A stretch of DNA of 5,679 nucleotides from Heliobacteriaceae bacterium (GCA_031267015.1 JAIRZW010000160.1:1-5679); one strand, 5' to 3'. Shown: positions 1 through 5,045, numbered from the stretch's first letter. Translations and numbers: made by a program. Notes: generated from the sequence alone by a model not told the origin.

Positions 1-66
1 TTTTGGTGAGGAAAACGAAGTAAATATCGTTACAAATATAAATTTTTGTAAACATTTACGCATTAC

Positions 67-95
67 TTGCATTTTTCACGACTTTGTGATTAAAT
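67..95 (+). promoter_or_regulatory. Putative promoter of the prepilin-like gene (leaderless arrangement)
   Basis: TTGCAT (67-72) and TTAAAT (90-95) are separated by 17 nt. The -10 is preceded by TGA, giving an extended -10 TG. The -10 ends 6 nt before the ATG at 102, so transcription would start at or next to the start codon. There is no Shine-Dalgarno sequence, which fits a leaderless mRNA. The elements are seen directly; their function is inferred. Confidence 0.5.
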
Positions 96-101
96 GATTG
101 C

Positions 102-437
102 ATGAAGAAAAAATCACATTCAGAGGCGAAGAATCTCGTTGCTCACAGAATGACGAAGGGGTTTACTTTGGCTGAGTTATTAATTACATTAGGTATTATC
201 GGTGTTGTGGCTGCGTTAACCATGCCGTCGCTCATTCATAAGCAACGCAATAAAGTTTTGGAGGCTAAGTTTAAAAGAGCTTATAATGTTTTATTTAATG
301 CGACTTTTGTTTTAGTTAATGAGGAACCGTTTGACAGTTGGCAGGGAAAAGGCCTAAATCAAATTGAACCGGATATAATGATAAACATCGGGGTTATAAC
401 GCTCATTGCAATGATTCTTGTGAAGAAGACGAAATAG
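102..437 (+). CDS. Type IV prepilin/pseudopilin-like protein, probably truncated
   Basis: This 111-aa protein carries a class III (prepilin) signal: a basic leader of 20 residues, then G20|F21-T-L-A-E25. Cleavage by prepilin peptidase is expected after G20, the following Phe would be N-methylated, and E25 is the conserved Glu+5. Residues 21-43 form the hydrophobic assembly helix, and after it comes the typical basic helix extension (KQRNKVLEAKFKRAYNVL). Such proteins build type IV pili, pseudopili or competence-type filaments at the inner membrane. Related proteins usually have a globular C-terminal domain and are about 130-250 aa. Here the domain is essentially absent: after FDSWQGKG the chain drifts into an unrelated hydrophobic and lysine-rich tail. 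The tail overlaps the oppositely oriented small gene at 403-576, so a 3' loss or replacement is likely and this may be a remnant. ATG 102 is favoured by the promoter spacing; ATG 150 (MTKGFTLAE) is the alternative and would give a short conventional leader. Confidence 0.72.
   Translation: MKKKSHSEAKNLVAHRMTKGFTLAELLITLGIIGVVAALTMPSLIHKQRNKVLEAKFKRAYNVLFNATFVLVNEEPFDSWQGKGLNQIEPDIMINIGVITLIAMILVKKTK
117..154. repeat. Degenerate dispersed palindromic repeat inside the prepilin leader
   Basis: The stretch begins CATTCAGAGGCGAAGAATCT and ends CACAGAATGAC. It closely resembles the widespread intergenic repeat I remember as CATTCTGAGCGAAGCGAAGA, whose ends are inverted (CATTCTG...CAGAATG). Here CATTCAG at 117-123 pairs with CAGAATG at 146-152 with one mismatch. 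Translated in the prepilin frame it gives HSEAKNL, the typical read-through peptide of such repeats. The similarity is recalled, not searched. Confidence 0.5.
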
Positions 438-576
438 CATCTTTTAAGAACATAAGGTATTGGATTTCTTTCAACCCGCTTGACAGTTCACAAAGTGCAT
501 CAAGTTGGTATTTTACACTTTCTTCCATTCCTTCAAATTTTTGACAAATCTTCTTTTCAATTTCTTTTTCGTGCAT
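403..576 (-). CDS. Small 57-aa protein divergent from an HTH repressor; function unknown
   Basis: An ATG at 576 opens a frame ending in TGA at 405-403 that encodes 57 aa (MHEKEIEKKICQKFEGMEES..., ending SSSSQESLQ). I do not recognise a family. The first about 48 residues are charged and amphipathic and probably helical, perhaps coiled coil. There are two cysteines (C11, C29) and no signal peptide or membrane helix. Support for a real gene is strong for its size: a textbook Shine-Dalgarno AAGGAG (587-582) lies 5 nt before the ATG, and a consensus promoter TTGACA-17-TATAAT lies upstream (662-634). It is divergent from the Xre-type regulator at 680, and the intervening operator-like repeats overlap its promoter, so repression by that protein is the natural inference. 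It could be a Cro-like or effector partner, a small toxin/antitoxin member or a phage-derived accessory protein. Its 3' end overlaps the tail of the prepilin-like frame by 35 bp on the opposite strand. Confidence 0.7.
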   Translation of the reverse strand: MHEKEIEKKICQKFEGMEESVKYQLDALCELSSGLKEIQYLMFLKDAISSSSQESLQ

Positions 577-581
577 TGATA

Positions 582-587
582 CTCCTT
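582..587 (-). promoter_or_regulatory. Shine-Dalgarno site of the 57-aa gene
   Basis: AAGGAG on the minus strand lies 5 nt before the ATG at 576. It fixes the start codon and contrasts with the divergent regulator gene, which has no such site. Confidence 0.8.
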
Positions 588-605
588 TTTAAGAATATAA
601 CATAT

Positions 606-639
606 ATAAACATATTATAATAGTGATAAACGTATTATA
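606..639. promoter_or_regulatory. Two operator-like direct repeats in the divergent promoter region
   Basis: ATAAACATATTATA (606-619) and ATAAACGTATTATA (626-639) differ at one base of 14 and are spaced 20 bp apart, about two helical turns, so both would face the same side of the DNA. They sit inside a larger inverted repeat with 8-bp arms, AACATATA (599-606) and TATATGTT (636-643). The right copy covers the -10 of the leftward promoter and the left copy lies just downstream of its transcript start. These are likely binding sites for the adjacent HTH protein. The repeats are seen; binding is inferred. Confidence 0.6.
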
Positions 640-662
640 TGTTCTTGAAAGAATTTTGTCAA
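634..662 (-). promoter_or_regulatory. Consensus sigma-70 promoter of the small 57-aa gene
   Basis: Read leftward, TTGACA (662-657) and TATAAT (639-634) are separated by exactly 17 nt, a perfect match to the housekeeping sigma consensus. The expected transcript start is near 627, giving a leader of about 50 nt that contains the Shine-Dalgarno site at 587-582. The -10 coincides with the right copy of the 14-bp direct repeat, so a protein bound there would block it. Confidence 0.75.
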
Positions 663-673
663 TACTTTAAAAT
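645..673 (+). promoter_or_regulatory. Promoter of the HTH regulator, overlapping the divergent promoter
   Basis: TTGAAA (645-650) and TAAAAT (668-673) are separated by 17 nt. The -10 ends 6 nt before ATG 680, so the mRNA is predicted to be leaderless. Its -35 and spacer overlap the -35/spacer of the leftward promoter (634-662), so polymerase can probably occupy only one of the two at a time. Confidence 0.55.
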
Positions 674-679
674 TTACTT

Positions 680-898
680 ATGGATAAGGATATTGCTTTA
701 AAGTTAGCTTATAAAATAAAGTATGAACGTGATAAAAGAGAGCTCTCACAGGAACAACTTTCAGAATTAACGGGAATGAGTGTTGCCACAATAGGTAAAA
801 TTGAGCGTGGAATAGGAAATATTACTATAGGAAATCTTTATAGAATAGCAAAAGTTTTGGAATTAGATTTAGGAATCTTAACAAATTTTAAGTTTTGA
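680..898 (+). CDS. Xre/Cro-family helix-turn-helix transcriptional regulator
   Basis: This 72-aa protein is essentially a single HTH_3/Xre DNA-binding domain covering about residues 10-66 (IKYERDKRELSQEQLSELTG, MSVATIGKIERG, ITIGNLYRIAKVLELDLGIL). The positioning helix is LSQEQLSELTG and the recognition helix is MSVATIGKIERG, followed by the conserved helix-4/5 pattern. It lacks a second domain, so no ligand-binding, protease-type or toxin module is present. Proteins of this size act as dimeric repressors in prophages, mobile elements and toxin-antitoxin pairs. The gene is divergent from the 57-aa gene across a 103-bp gap containing operator-like repeats, and it probably represses that gene and possibly itself. 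There is no Shine-Dalgarno sequence before ATG 680. The -10 hexamer ends 6 nt upstream, suggesting a leaderless transcript, as known for lambda cI from PRM. The gene is AT-richer than the ychF region to its right, consistent with accessory origin. Confidence 0.9.
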   Translation: MDKDIALKLAYKIKYERDKRELSQEQLSELTGMSVATIGKIERGIGNITIGNLYRIAKVLELDLGILTNFKF

Positions 899-901
899 AT
901 T

Positions 902-918
902 GGTGCGTGAGACGCACC
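902..918. repeat. Short perfect hairpin, REP-like
   Basis: GGTGCGT (902-908), loop GAG, ACGCACC (912-918) form a perfect 7-bp stem followed by CTAC. It has no T-run after it, so it is a poor intrinsic terminator. It resembles the dispersed GTAGGGTGCG...CGCACC palindromes that I recall from many bacterial intergenic regions. It lies 3 bp after the HTH stop codon and marks the border with ychF. Confidence 0.55.
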
Positions 919-936
919 CTACTGTAAGAATTTTTG

Positions 937-945
937 TGGTATAAT
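937..945 (+). promoter_or_regulatory. Extended -10 promoter of ychF
   Basis: TGG-TATAAT is a perfect -10 hexamer (940-945) with an extended TG, ending 6 nt before ATG 952. No good -35 is seen at the expected distance and there is no Shine-Dalgarno site. The spacing implies a transcript that begins at the start codon. It argues against the in-frame TTG at 934, which lies upstream of the -10. Confidence 0.6.
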
Positions 946-951
946 AATTTC

Positions 952-2049
952 ATGCTTAAAACAGGAATAGTCGGATTACCAAATGTGGGTAAATCAACGT
1001 TATTTAATGCTTTAACCAGTGCGAAAAATGCGCAGAGCGCGAATTATCCGTTCTGCACAATCGAGCCGAATGTCGGCGTGGTCACTGTGCCGGATGAACG
1101 TTTGGAAATTTTGAAAGATTTGTGCAAATGCAAAGAGGTAATCCCCACAGCCATTGAGTTTGTGGACATTGCAGGGCTTGTAAAAGGCGCCAGTCAGGGC
1201 GAAGGTCTGGGCAATCAGTTTTTGCACAACATACGCGAGGTTGACGCCATAATCCAGGTGGTGCGCTGTTTTGACGACGAAAACACAATCCACGTTTCAG
1301 GCGCGGTCAATCCGCTCGACGACATCGTAATCATCAACACGGAACTTGCGCTTGCAGACATGGCGTCTGTTGAAAAGCGTATTGCGCGTATTGTTAAGCA
1401 GGTTAAGGCAGGCGAAAAAGAAGCCCTGATTGAAGACAGTGTTTTGAAAAAACTCATGCACCTGCTATCCGAAGGTACGTTTATTAATATGAACAGCCAC
1501 TTTGAAGGGGACGAAGCCGCCGTTGTGAAGCAGTTGAATTTAATGTCTACAAAGCCCGTGATTTATTGCGCAAATGTTTTGGAATTTGACTTAAAAGACG
1601 GAAACAATTACACACACGAAGTTGAAAAATACGCGCGCGCGAACAATGCGGAAATGGTTATTGTTTCTGCGAAAATAGAAGAGGAGCTTGCGGAACTCGG
1701 AGTTGACGAGGCAAAAGAATATTTAGCCGAACTCGGAATTGAAGACAGCGGCATAAACCGCATGATTAAGGCGGTTTACAGCCTTTTAAATCTGCGGACT
1801 TTTATTACCGCAGGCGAAAAAGAGGTTCATGCCTGGACGATTCCGGCGGGCGCCAAAGCACCTCAGGCCGCGGGCGTAATTCATACCGACTTTGAAAAAG
1901 GGTTTATACGTGCGGAAATTACACCTTACGACGATTTTGTAAAATGCGGCTCGTATGCCGCTTGCCGCGACAAAGGCTTAACCCGGCTTGAAGGCAAAGA
2001 TTACGAGGTTCAGGACGGCGACCTTGTACATTTTAGGTTTGCAGTTTAA
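952..2049 (+). CDS. ychF: Redox-/ribosome-associated ATPase YchF (OLA1 family)
   Basis: The protein is 365 aa, close to the 363 aa of E. coli YchF. It is a universally conserved Obg-related P-loop NTPase that hydrolyses ATP rather than GTP, associates with ribosomes and modulates translation and oxidative-stress responses. The P-loop is G8-LPNVGKST16, the G3 region is DIAGLVKGASQGEG (72-85), and H114 in ENTIHVSG occupies the position of the catalytic His of E. coli YchF. The atypical G4 motif NVLE (208-211) replaces NKxD, which explains loss of guanine specificity. A coiled-coil region follows the G3 part (about 130-200), and the TGS domain occupies about 283-365 (FITAGEKEVHAWTI ... YEVQDGDLVHFRF). 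ATG 952 is chosen because MLKTGIVGLPNVGKST is the standard N-terminus and because of the -10 position. The gene ends 1 bp from a convergent leftward gene with no terminator between them. It appears intact and functional. Confidence 0.97.
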   Translation: MLKTGIVGLPNVGKSTLFNALTSAKNAQSANYPFCTIEPNVGVVTVPDERLEILKDLCKCKEVIPTAIEFVDIAGLVKGASQGEGLGNQFLHNIREVDAIIQVVRCFDDENTIHVSGAVNPLDDIVIINTELALADMASVEKRIARIVKQVKAGEKEALIEDSVLKKLMHLLSEGTFINMNSHFEGDEAAVVKQLNLMSTKPVIYCANVLEFDLKDGNNYTHEVEKYARANNAEMVIVSAKIEEELAELGVDEAKEYLAELGIEDSGINRMIKAVYSLLNLRTFITAGEKEVHAWTIPAGAKAPQAAGVIHTDFEKGFIRAEITPYDDFVKCGSYAACRDKGLTRLEGKDYEVQDGDLVHFRFAV

Positions 2050-2050
2050 T

Positions 2051-2251
2051 TTATTTGCTTAACGCGTCTTGGAGCGCTTTTTCAAGCACCTGAATTTTTG
2101 CTTCCAGCACACCGACCTTGGAGGAGCCGCTCGACGCAGCAACAGAAGTCTTTTCAAGCTCGCGTTTGTAGGCGCTCAATTTTGACTTCTCTCTGAAATA
2201 AAATATCAGACCCAGCCCTAAACCCACTAAAAATGCGATTATGTAGTACAT
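2051..2251 (-). CDS. Small single-pass membrane protein with C-terminal coiled coil
   Basis: This 66-aa protein is not assigned to a named family. Residues 2-19 (YYIIAFLVGLGLGLIFYF) form one glycine-rich membrane helix at the N-terminus. It is followed by a basic stretch (REKSKLSAYKREL) and a cytoplasmic helix with leucine/valine heptads (KVGVLEAKIQVLEKALQDAL), so it is probably an inner-membrane-anchored coiled coil. The layout resembles the N-terminal anchor of RmuC- or YhcB-type proteins, but without their downstream domains, so no function is claimed. The start overlaps the last 13 bp of the pseudouridine synthase gene. A GAGGGGG Shine-Dalgarno (2263-2257), 5 nt before the ATG, lies inside that gene, so translational coupling is likely. 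It is the last gene of the leftward cluster, and its stop codon is 1 bp from the ychF stop. Confidence 0.8.
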   Translation of the reverse strand: MYYIIAFLVGLGLGLIFYFREKSKLSAYKRELEKTSVAASSGSSKVGVLEAKIQVLEKALQDALSK

Positions 2252-3135
2252 GTCAGCCCCCTCGTAACTTTTTGGATTTTCTCATCCGGTTCGATTTCAA
2301 GCTCTATTATCTCATCCCCGAACGGTTTTGTAAAGCGCAGATAGTATGATTGCAAAACCTGCTCGTTGGTTTTGATTTTCCCGTTCCCGCCGCCGTAAAG
2401 ACTGTCGTTGTAAACCGGGTGCTTAAGATGGCTCATGTGCACGCGAATCTGGTGTGTGCGGCCTGTGACAAGGGTTAAGTCAACGTATGTAGCATTTTTC
2501 AGGCGCTGAATGACTTTCAGCAAAGTGCGGCTTTCTTTTCCGCCCTCAATAACCGCCATTTTGTGCGGCTGACGCGGATGGCGGCCAATCGGAAGATTAA
2601 TTTCATCCTCGTCTTTCGGATAATTCCCCTTGAGCACTGCGCGGTATTTTTTGGTTATGGTGCGGCTCTTAATCTGCTCTGCCAAAAACTCGTGCGCTGC
2701 ATTGTTTTTGGCAATCATAATCAGCCCGGAAGTGTTTCGGTCAAGCCGGTGAAGAATCCCCGGACGCAATTCGCCGTTAATATCAGAAAGATTCGCGCCA
2801 TATTTGTGCAAAAGTGCGTTCACAAGCGTGTTTTCGCGCTCAAGCGCTGTCGGATGCGTGAGCATGCCGGACGGCTTGTTCACCACAACCATGTTGTCGT
2901 CCTCGTAAACAATCTCAAGCGCCATGTCCTGTGCAAGAATCTTCAACGCTTCCGGCAGTGTTAATTCAATCTTATCGCCTTCACGCAAAAGATATGACGC
3001 CTTTTTGACGGTGTTGTTCACAAGAACCGCGCCGTCTTTGATGAGTTTTTGGATTTTTGAGCGCGAAAATTCCTCAGACGCAAGATATGCGTCAAGTCTG
3101 GTGTTTTCGTCGTTTTCGTCAACAAATAGCAGCAT
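2239..3135 (-). CDS. RluA/RluD-family 23S rRNA pseudouridine synthase
   Basis: This 298-aa cytosolic RNA-modifying enzyme isomerises specific uridines to pseudouridine, in the RluD type those of helix 69 of 23S rRNA. An S4 RNA-binding domain covers about residues 12-60 (RLDAYLASEEFSRSKIQKLI ... LREGDKIEL). The PseudoU_synth_2 catalytic domain covers about 75-280. The signature HRLDRNTSGL (129-138) contains the catalytic Asp132. Other conserved blocks are VVNKPSGMLTHP (84-95) and GRTHQIRVHMSHLKHPVYND (225-244). Length and domain order match RluD/RluC-type enzymes of about 300-320 aa; the exact target uridines cannot be told from sequence alone, so no symbol is given. The ATG at 3135 overlaps the thioesterase gene by 17 bp, with a weak AGGG about 6 nt upstream, pointing to cotranscription and coupled translation. 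The C-terminal tail also carries the ribosome-binding site of the next gene. Confidence 0.95.
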   Translation of the reverse strand: MLLFVDENDENTRLDAYLASEEFSRSKIQKLIKDGAVLVNNTVKKASYLLREGDKIELTLPEALKILAQDMALEIVYEDDNMVVVNKPSGMLTHPTALERENTLVNALLHKYGANLSDINGELRPGILHRLDRNTSGLIMIAKNNAAHEFLAEQIKSRTITKKYRAVLKGNYPKDEDEINLPIGRHPRQPHKMAVIEGGKESRTLLKVIQRLKNATYVDLTLVTGRTHQIRVHMSHLKHPVYNDSLYGGGNGKIKTNEQVLQSYYLRFTKPFGDEIIELEIEPDEKIQKVTRGLTCTT

Positions 3136-3856
3136 ATTCAGCCCTGATACAGCACAATTCTTCGCCCGTCACAGCGTTCTTAATCACATGTATACTTGCA
3201 TTGTCTGCAAATTCCACATCCGAAACCACGCTTTCGCCATACTTAACCTCTTTTTTAAAAACCATGTCAAGATTTTTTAACTTATGAGAAGCCCGAAACT
3301 CCCGTTCCAAAGTCTCAAACGCCCAGACAATATAATTCGCGTTGTTCACATGCCCGTTCACGTCAATATCGTCATAACGGACTTCAAATGTTTTGCTGAT
3401 TGACGGGTGTGTTACAGGCGGGATTTTAGCGTAAGTCAGGTCATTTTCGCGTTTTTCAAGCGGCGGCATGTCAGGATTGTCCAGCGACTGAATCGGCACG
3501 AGGCTTCCGGTTTCAAAGTTCATAATCGCCCAAGTGCTTGCAACACGGCCCAAAAGCTTTTCACCGCTGTACAGTGTAAAATCCCTGCTTGCAAACGTTC
3601 GCTGGTACCCGCGCGGCTCGGTCACAATCTTTAAATCGTATATCCCCGCCGGATAATCCTCAAACTCCATGCGGTATTTCAGCAAAAACCACGCCATATT
3701 GCGCGGCTTGACATAAGAATACCCGAACCCCAGCATCTGGGCGTGCTCGCTCGCCAAATCCTGCAAAAAATTAAGCAGAGCCGACGGCTTCAACGCCAGC
3801 TTGTAATCCATTTCCGAATACTTAATTCTGAAGTCTTGAGCGTAAATTCTTTCCAT
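3119..3856 (-). CDS. Acyl-ACP thioesterase (double hotdog, FatA/FatB-like)
   Basis: The enzyme hydrolyses acyl-acyl-carrier protein to release free fatty acids in the cytosol. It is 245 aa from this start, usual for bacterial members. An N-terminal hotdog covers about residues 1-130 (MERIYAQDFRIKYSEMDY, LLNFLQDLASEHAQMLGFGY). A C-terminal hotdog begins at about 150 and carries D165-V-N167-G-H169-V-N-N. It is followed 34 residues later by E203 in VFKKEVKYGES. This Asp/Asn/His/Glu set and spacing match the catalytic network described for plant FatB, so activity is likely. Start choice: ATG 3865 would add MIY, but that ATG is fused to a TATAAT box (3869-3864) that ends 7 nt before ATG 3856, so a leaderless start at 3856 fits better. 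The 5' end overlaps the upstream membrane-protein gene and the 3' end overlaps the pseudouridine synthase gene. Chain-length preference cannot be read from the sequence. Confidence 0.93.
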   Translation of the reverse strand: MERIYAQDFRIKYSEMDYKLALKPSALLNFLQDLASEHAQMLGFGYSYVKPRNMAWFLLKYRMEFEDYPAGIYDLKIVTEPRGYQRTFASRDFTLYSGEKLLGRVASTWAIMNFETGSLVPIQSLDNPDMPPLEKRENDLTYAKIPPVTHPSISKTFEVRYDDIDVNGHVNNANYIVWAFETLEREFRASHKLKNLDMVFKKEVKYGESVVSDVEFADNASIHVIKNAVTGEELCCIRAEYAAIC

Positions 3857-5045
3857 GTATATCATTATACAACAAAAAATCCTCTGAGGTTACAGCTTTG
3901 GCCGCGTCTTTTTCCACATCTTTTTTGATTATTTTGTTCAAGACATAAGGCATTCCGTTTCCCAAAATCCCGAACAAAATAGCAAGATTCAGCCAAAATG
4001 CGCCGACACCGAACTTTTTCGAGCGTGCGTCCATGTCCCGGATGTCTTTTACAGGAGGCATTATTTTGTTTAAGAAAGTTTTTTTACAATTATTATCAAG
4101 AAGCTGTGTCTTTAAAAAGCTGTCAGACGCTTTGCCCAGAGCGCTGCCGATAATTTGGTCTCCCCCGAAAAATGCAACCATTCCGAATGCAGAACGTATC
4201 AAGTTATCCCGAACCTCGGTCTCGTTGCGCGATGCAAGCCCTACGCCAAGATAGAAGCCGCACGCCGCCAGAAACAACGGAAATCTTTTCATCAAAATTC
4301 CGTCATCATAATCAAACCAGTGAGCGTATTTTTTGATTATGTTTGCAGAATCCGCATTAAGGCCTTTCTTGATTGCAAGCGGCATTGCCGTTAACAAAGC
4401 AACAAACGAGTAGAACAGAGCCTTTCGCCGGCCCTCGTTCTGCCTGAATTTTTCCGCGCGCTTATCCGTAACCTCTTTGCCGGCCATGCTGAATTCCGCT
4501 GAAAACCCGTCGCGGCCGGTTTTCTTCTTGGTTTTCCAATTATTATAAAACCCTATGCTCCCGACAGTACCCGCCGTAAACGCCATGTCAAACGCCAAAA
4601 CCGAATTCTTTGCATTAACAAGTTTCTGCCGGACTTTCTCAGCCCCGCCGTTCGTTTTGATGAGTTCCGAGATATTTACTCCTAACTCTTTTGCGCCTGT
4701 CTCAATATCAGCGCCTTTTTGAAGGTGTTTGTTGGAAATCTTGATTAACTTATTTACCGGGTCGGTTTTGGCTGAATAGCTTTTTGTCAACTTCGCAATG
4801 TGTTTCATTGCAAGCCTGTTAGTCAGTGGAAGCGTCAAATACGGCGACGCAAACGCAATAACCCAGGCGATTCCGGCACGGTTAAAGCGCTCGCGCCGCT
4901 CCGTCGGATTGTTTGCATTTATTACCACAGGCACATCAACCGACGCGTCAAGAATCGCTTTGTTAAGCATAATCCGCTCATCAATGTACATCGTAAGTCC
5001 GGTTAAGCCTTTGAAATTTGCCGTATTATTTACACTTGCAAGCAT
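3822..5045 (-). CDS. Uncharacterised multi-pass membrane protein with N-terminal NFKG motif
   Basis: This 407-aa protein has no family that I recognise. The first residues, MLASVNNTANFKG, show the short Asn-rich start plus FKG motif that I associate with many uncharacterised Gastranaerophilales proteins (recollection, not a search). About six hydrophobic segments are visible: 57-75, 148-167, 208-225, 255-272, 285-304 and 346-370. They are linked by lysine-rich loops such as KTKKKTGRD (171-179) and EVTDKRAEKFRQNEGRRK (191-208). Residues 80-145 form a long charged, probably helical loop. The C-terminus (KKDVEKDAAKAVTSEDFLLYND) is hydrophilic. No catalytic motif, transporter signature or signal peptidase site is evident. 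ATG 5045 is the first Met and keeps the NFKG start; no Shine-Dalgarno site is present. It is the first gene of the leftward cluster, just downstream of a strong terminator, and its 3' end overlaps the thioesterase start, so a membrane or lipid link is possible but unproven. Confidence 0.85.
   Translation of the reverse strand: MLASVNNTANFKGLTGLTMYIDERIMLNKAILDASVDVPVVINANNPTERRERFNRAGIAWVIAFASPYLTLPLTNRLAMKHIAKLTKSYSAKTDPVNKLIKISNKHLQKGADIETGAKELGVNISELIKTNGGAEKVRQKLVNAKNSVLAFDMAFTAGTVGSIGFYNNWKTKKKTGRDGFSAEFSMAGKEVTDKRAEKFRQNEGRRKALFYSFVALLTAMPLAIKKGLNADSANIIKKYAHWFDYDDGILMKRFPLFLAACGFYLGVGLASRNETEVRDNLIRSAFGMVAFFGGDQIIGSALGKASDSFLKTQLLDNNCKKTFLNKIMPPVKDIRDMDARSKKFGVGAFWLNLAILFGILGNGMPYVLNKIIKKDVEKDAAKAVTSEDFLLYNDIHGKNLRSRLQN
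3864..3869 (-). promoter_or_regulatory. Possible internal -10 box for the thioesterase gene
   Basis: TATAAT on the minus strand (3869-3864) lies within the last codons of the upstream membrane-protein gene and 7 nt before ATG 3856. The -35 is weak, so this is only a candidate internal promoter, but its geometry matches the other leaderless-type starts in the window. Confidence 0.35.

Noticed and set aside
480..488. TTGACAGTT, also present near 330, considered as a repeated -35 element.
   Set aside because: No -10 is found at a suitable distance, and it falls inside the 57-aa gene on the other strand.
934..951. An in-frame TTG at 934 that would extend YchF by six residues.
   Set aside because: It lies upstream of the TATAAT box (940-945), has no ribosome-binding site, and the family N-terminus is MLKTGIVGLPNVGKST, starting at 952.
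1012..1457. Leftward frames inside ychF.
   Set aside because: These are codon-bias shadows of a highly conserved gene, with no start signals.
3149..3160. ACAGCACAATTC, a 12-bp match to the edge repeat at 5612-5623, considered as a third repeat copy.
   Set aside because: It is inside the thioesterase coding region, lacks the GTCCGGAC core, and one 12-bp match is expected by chance in a window this size.
2563..3280. Long rightward frames antisense to the pseudouridine synthase and thioesterase genes.
   Set aside because: The opposite strand encodes clear enzymes with intact motifs. The antisense frames show no domain or ribosome-binding site and are rich in residues typical of antisense reading.
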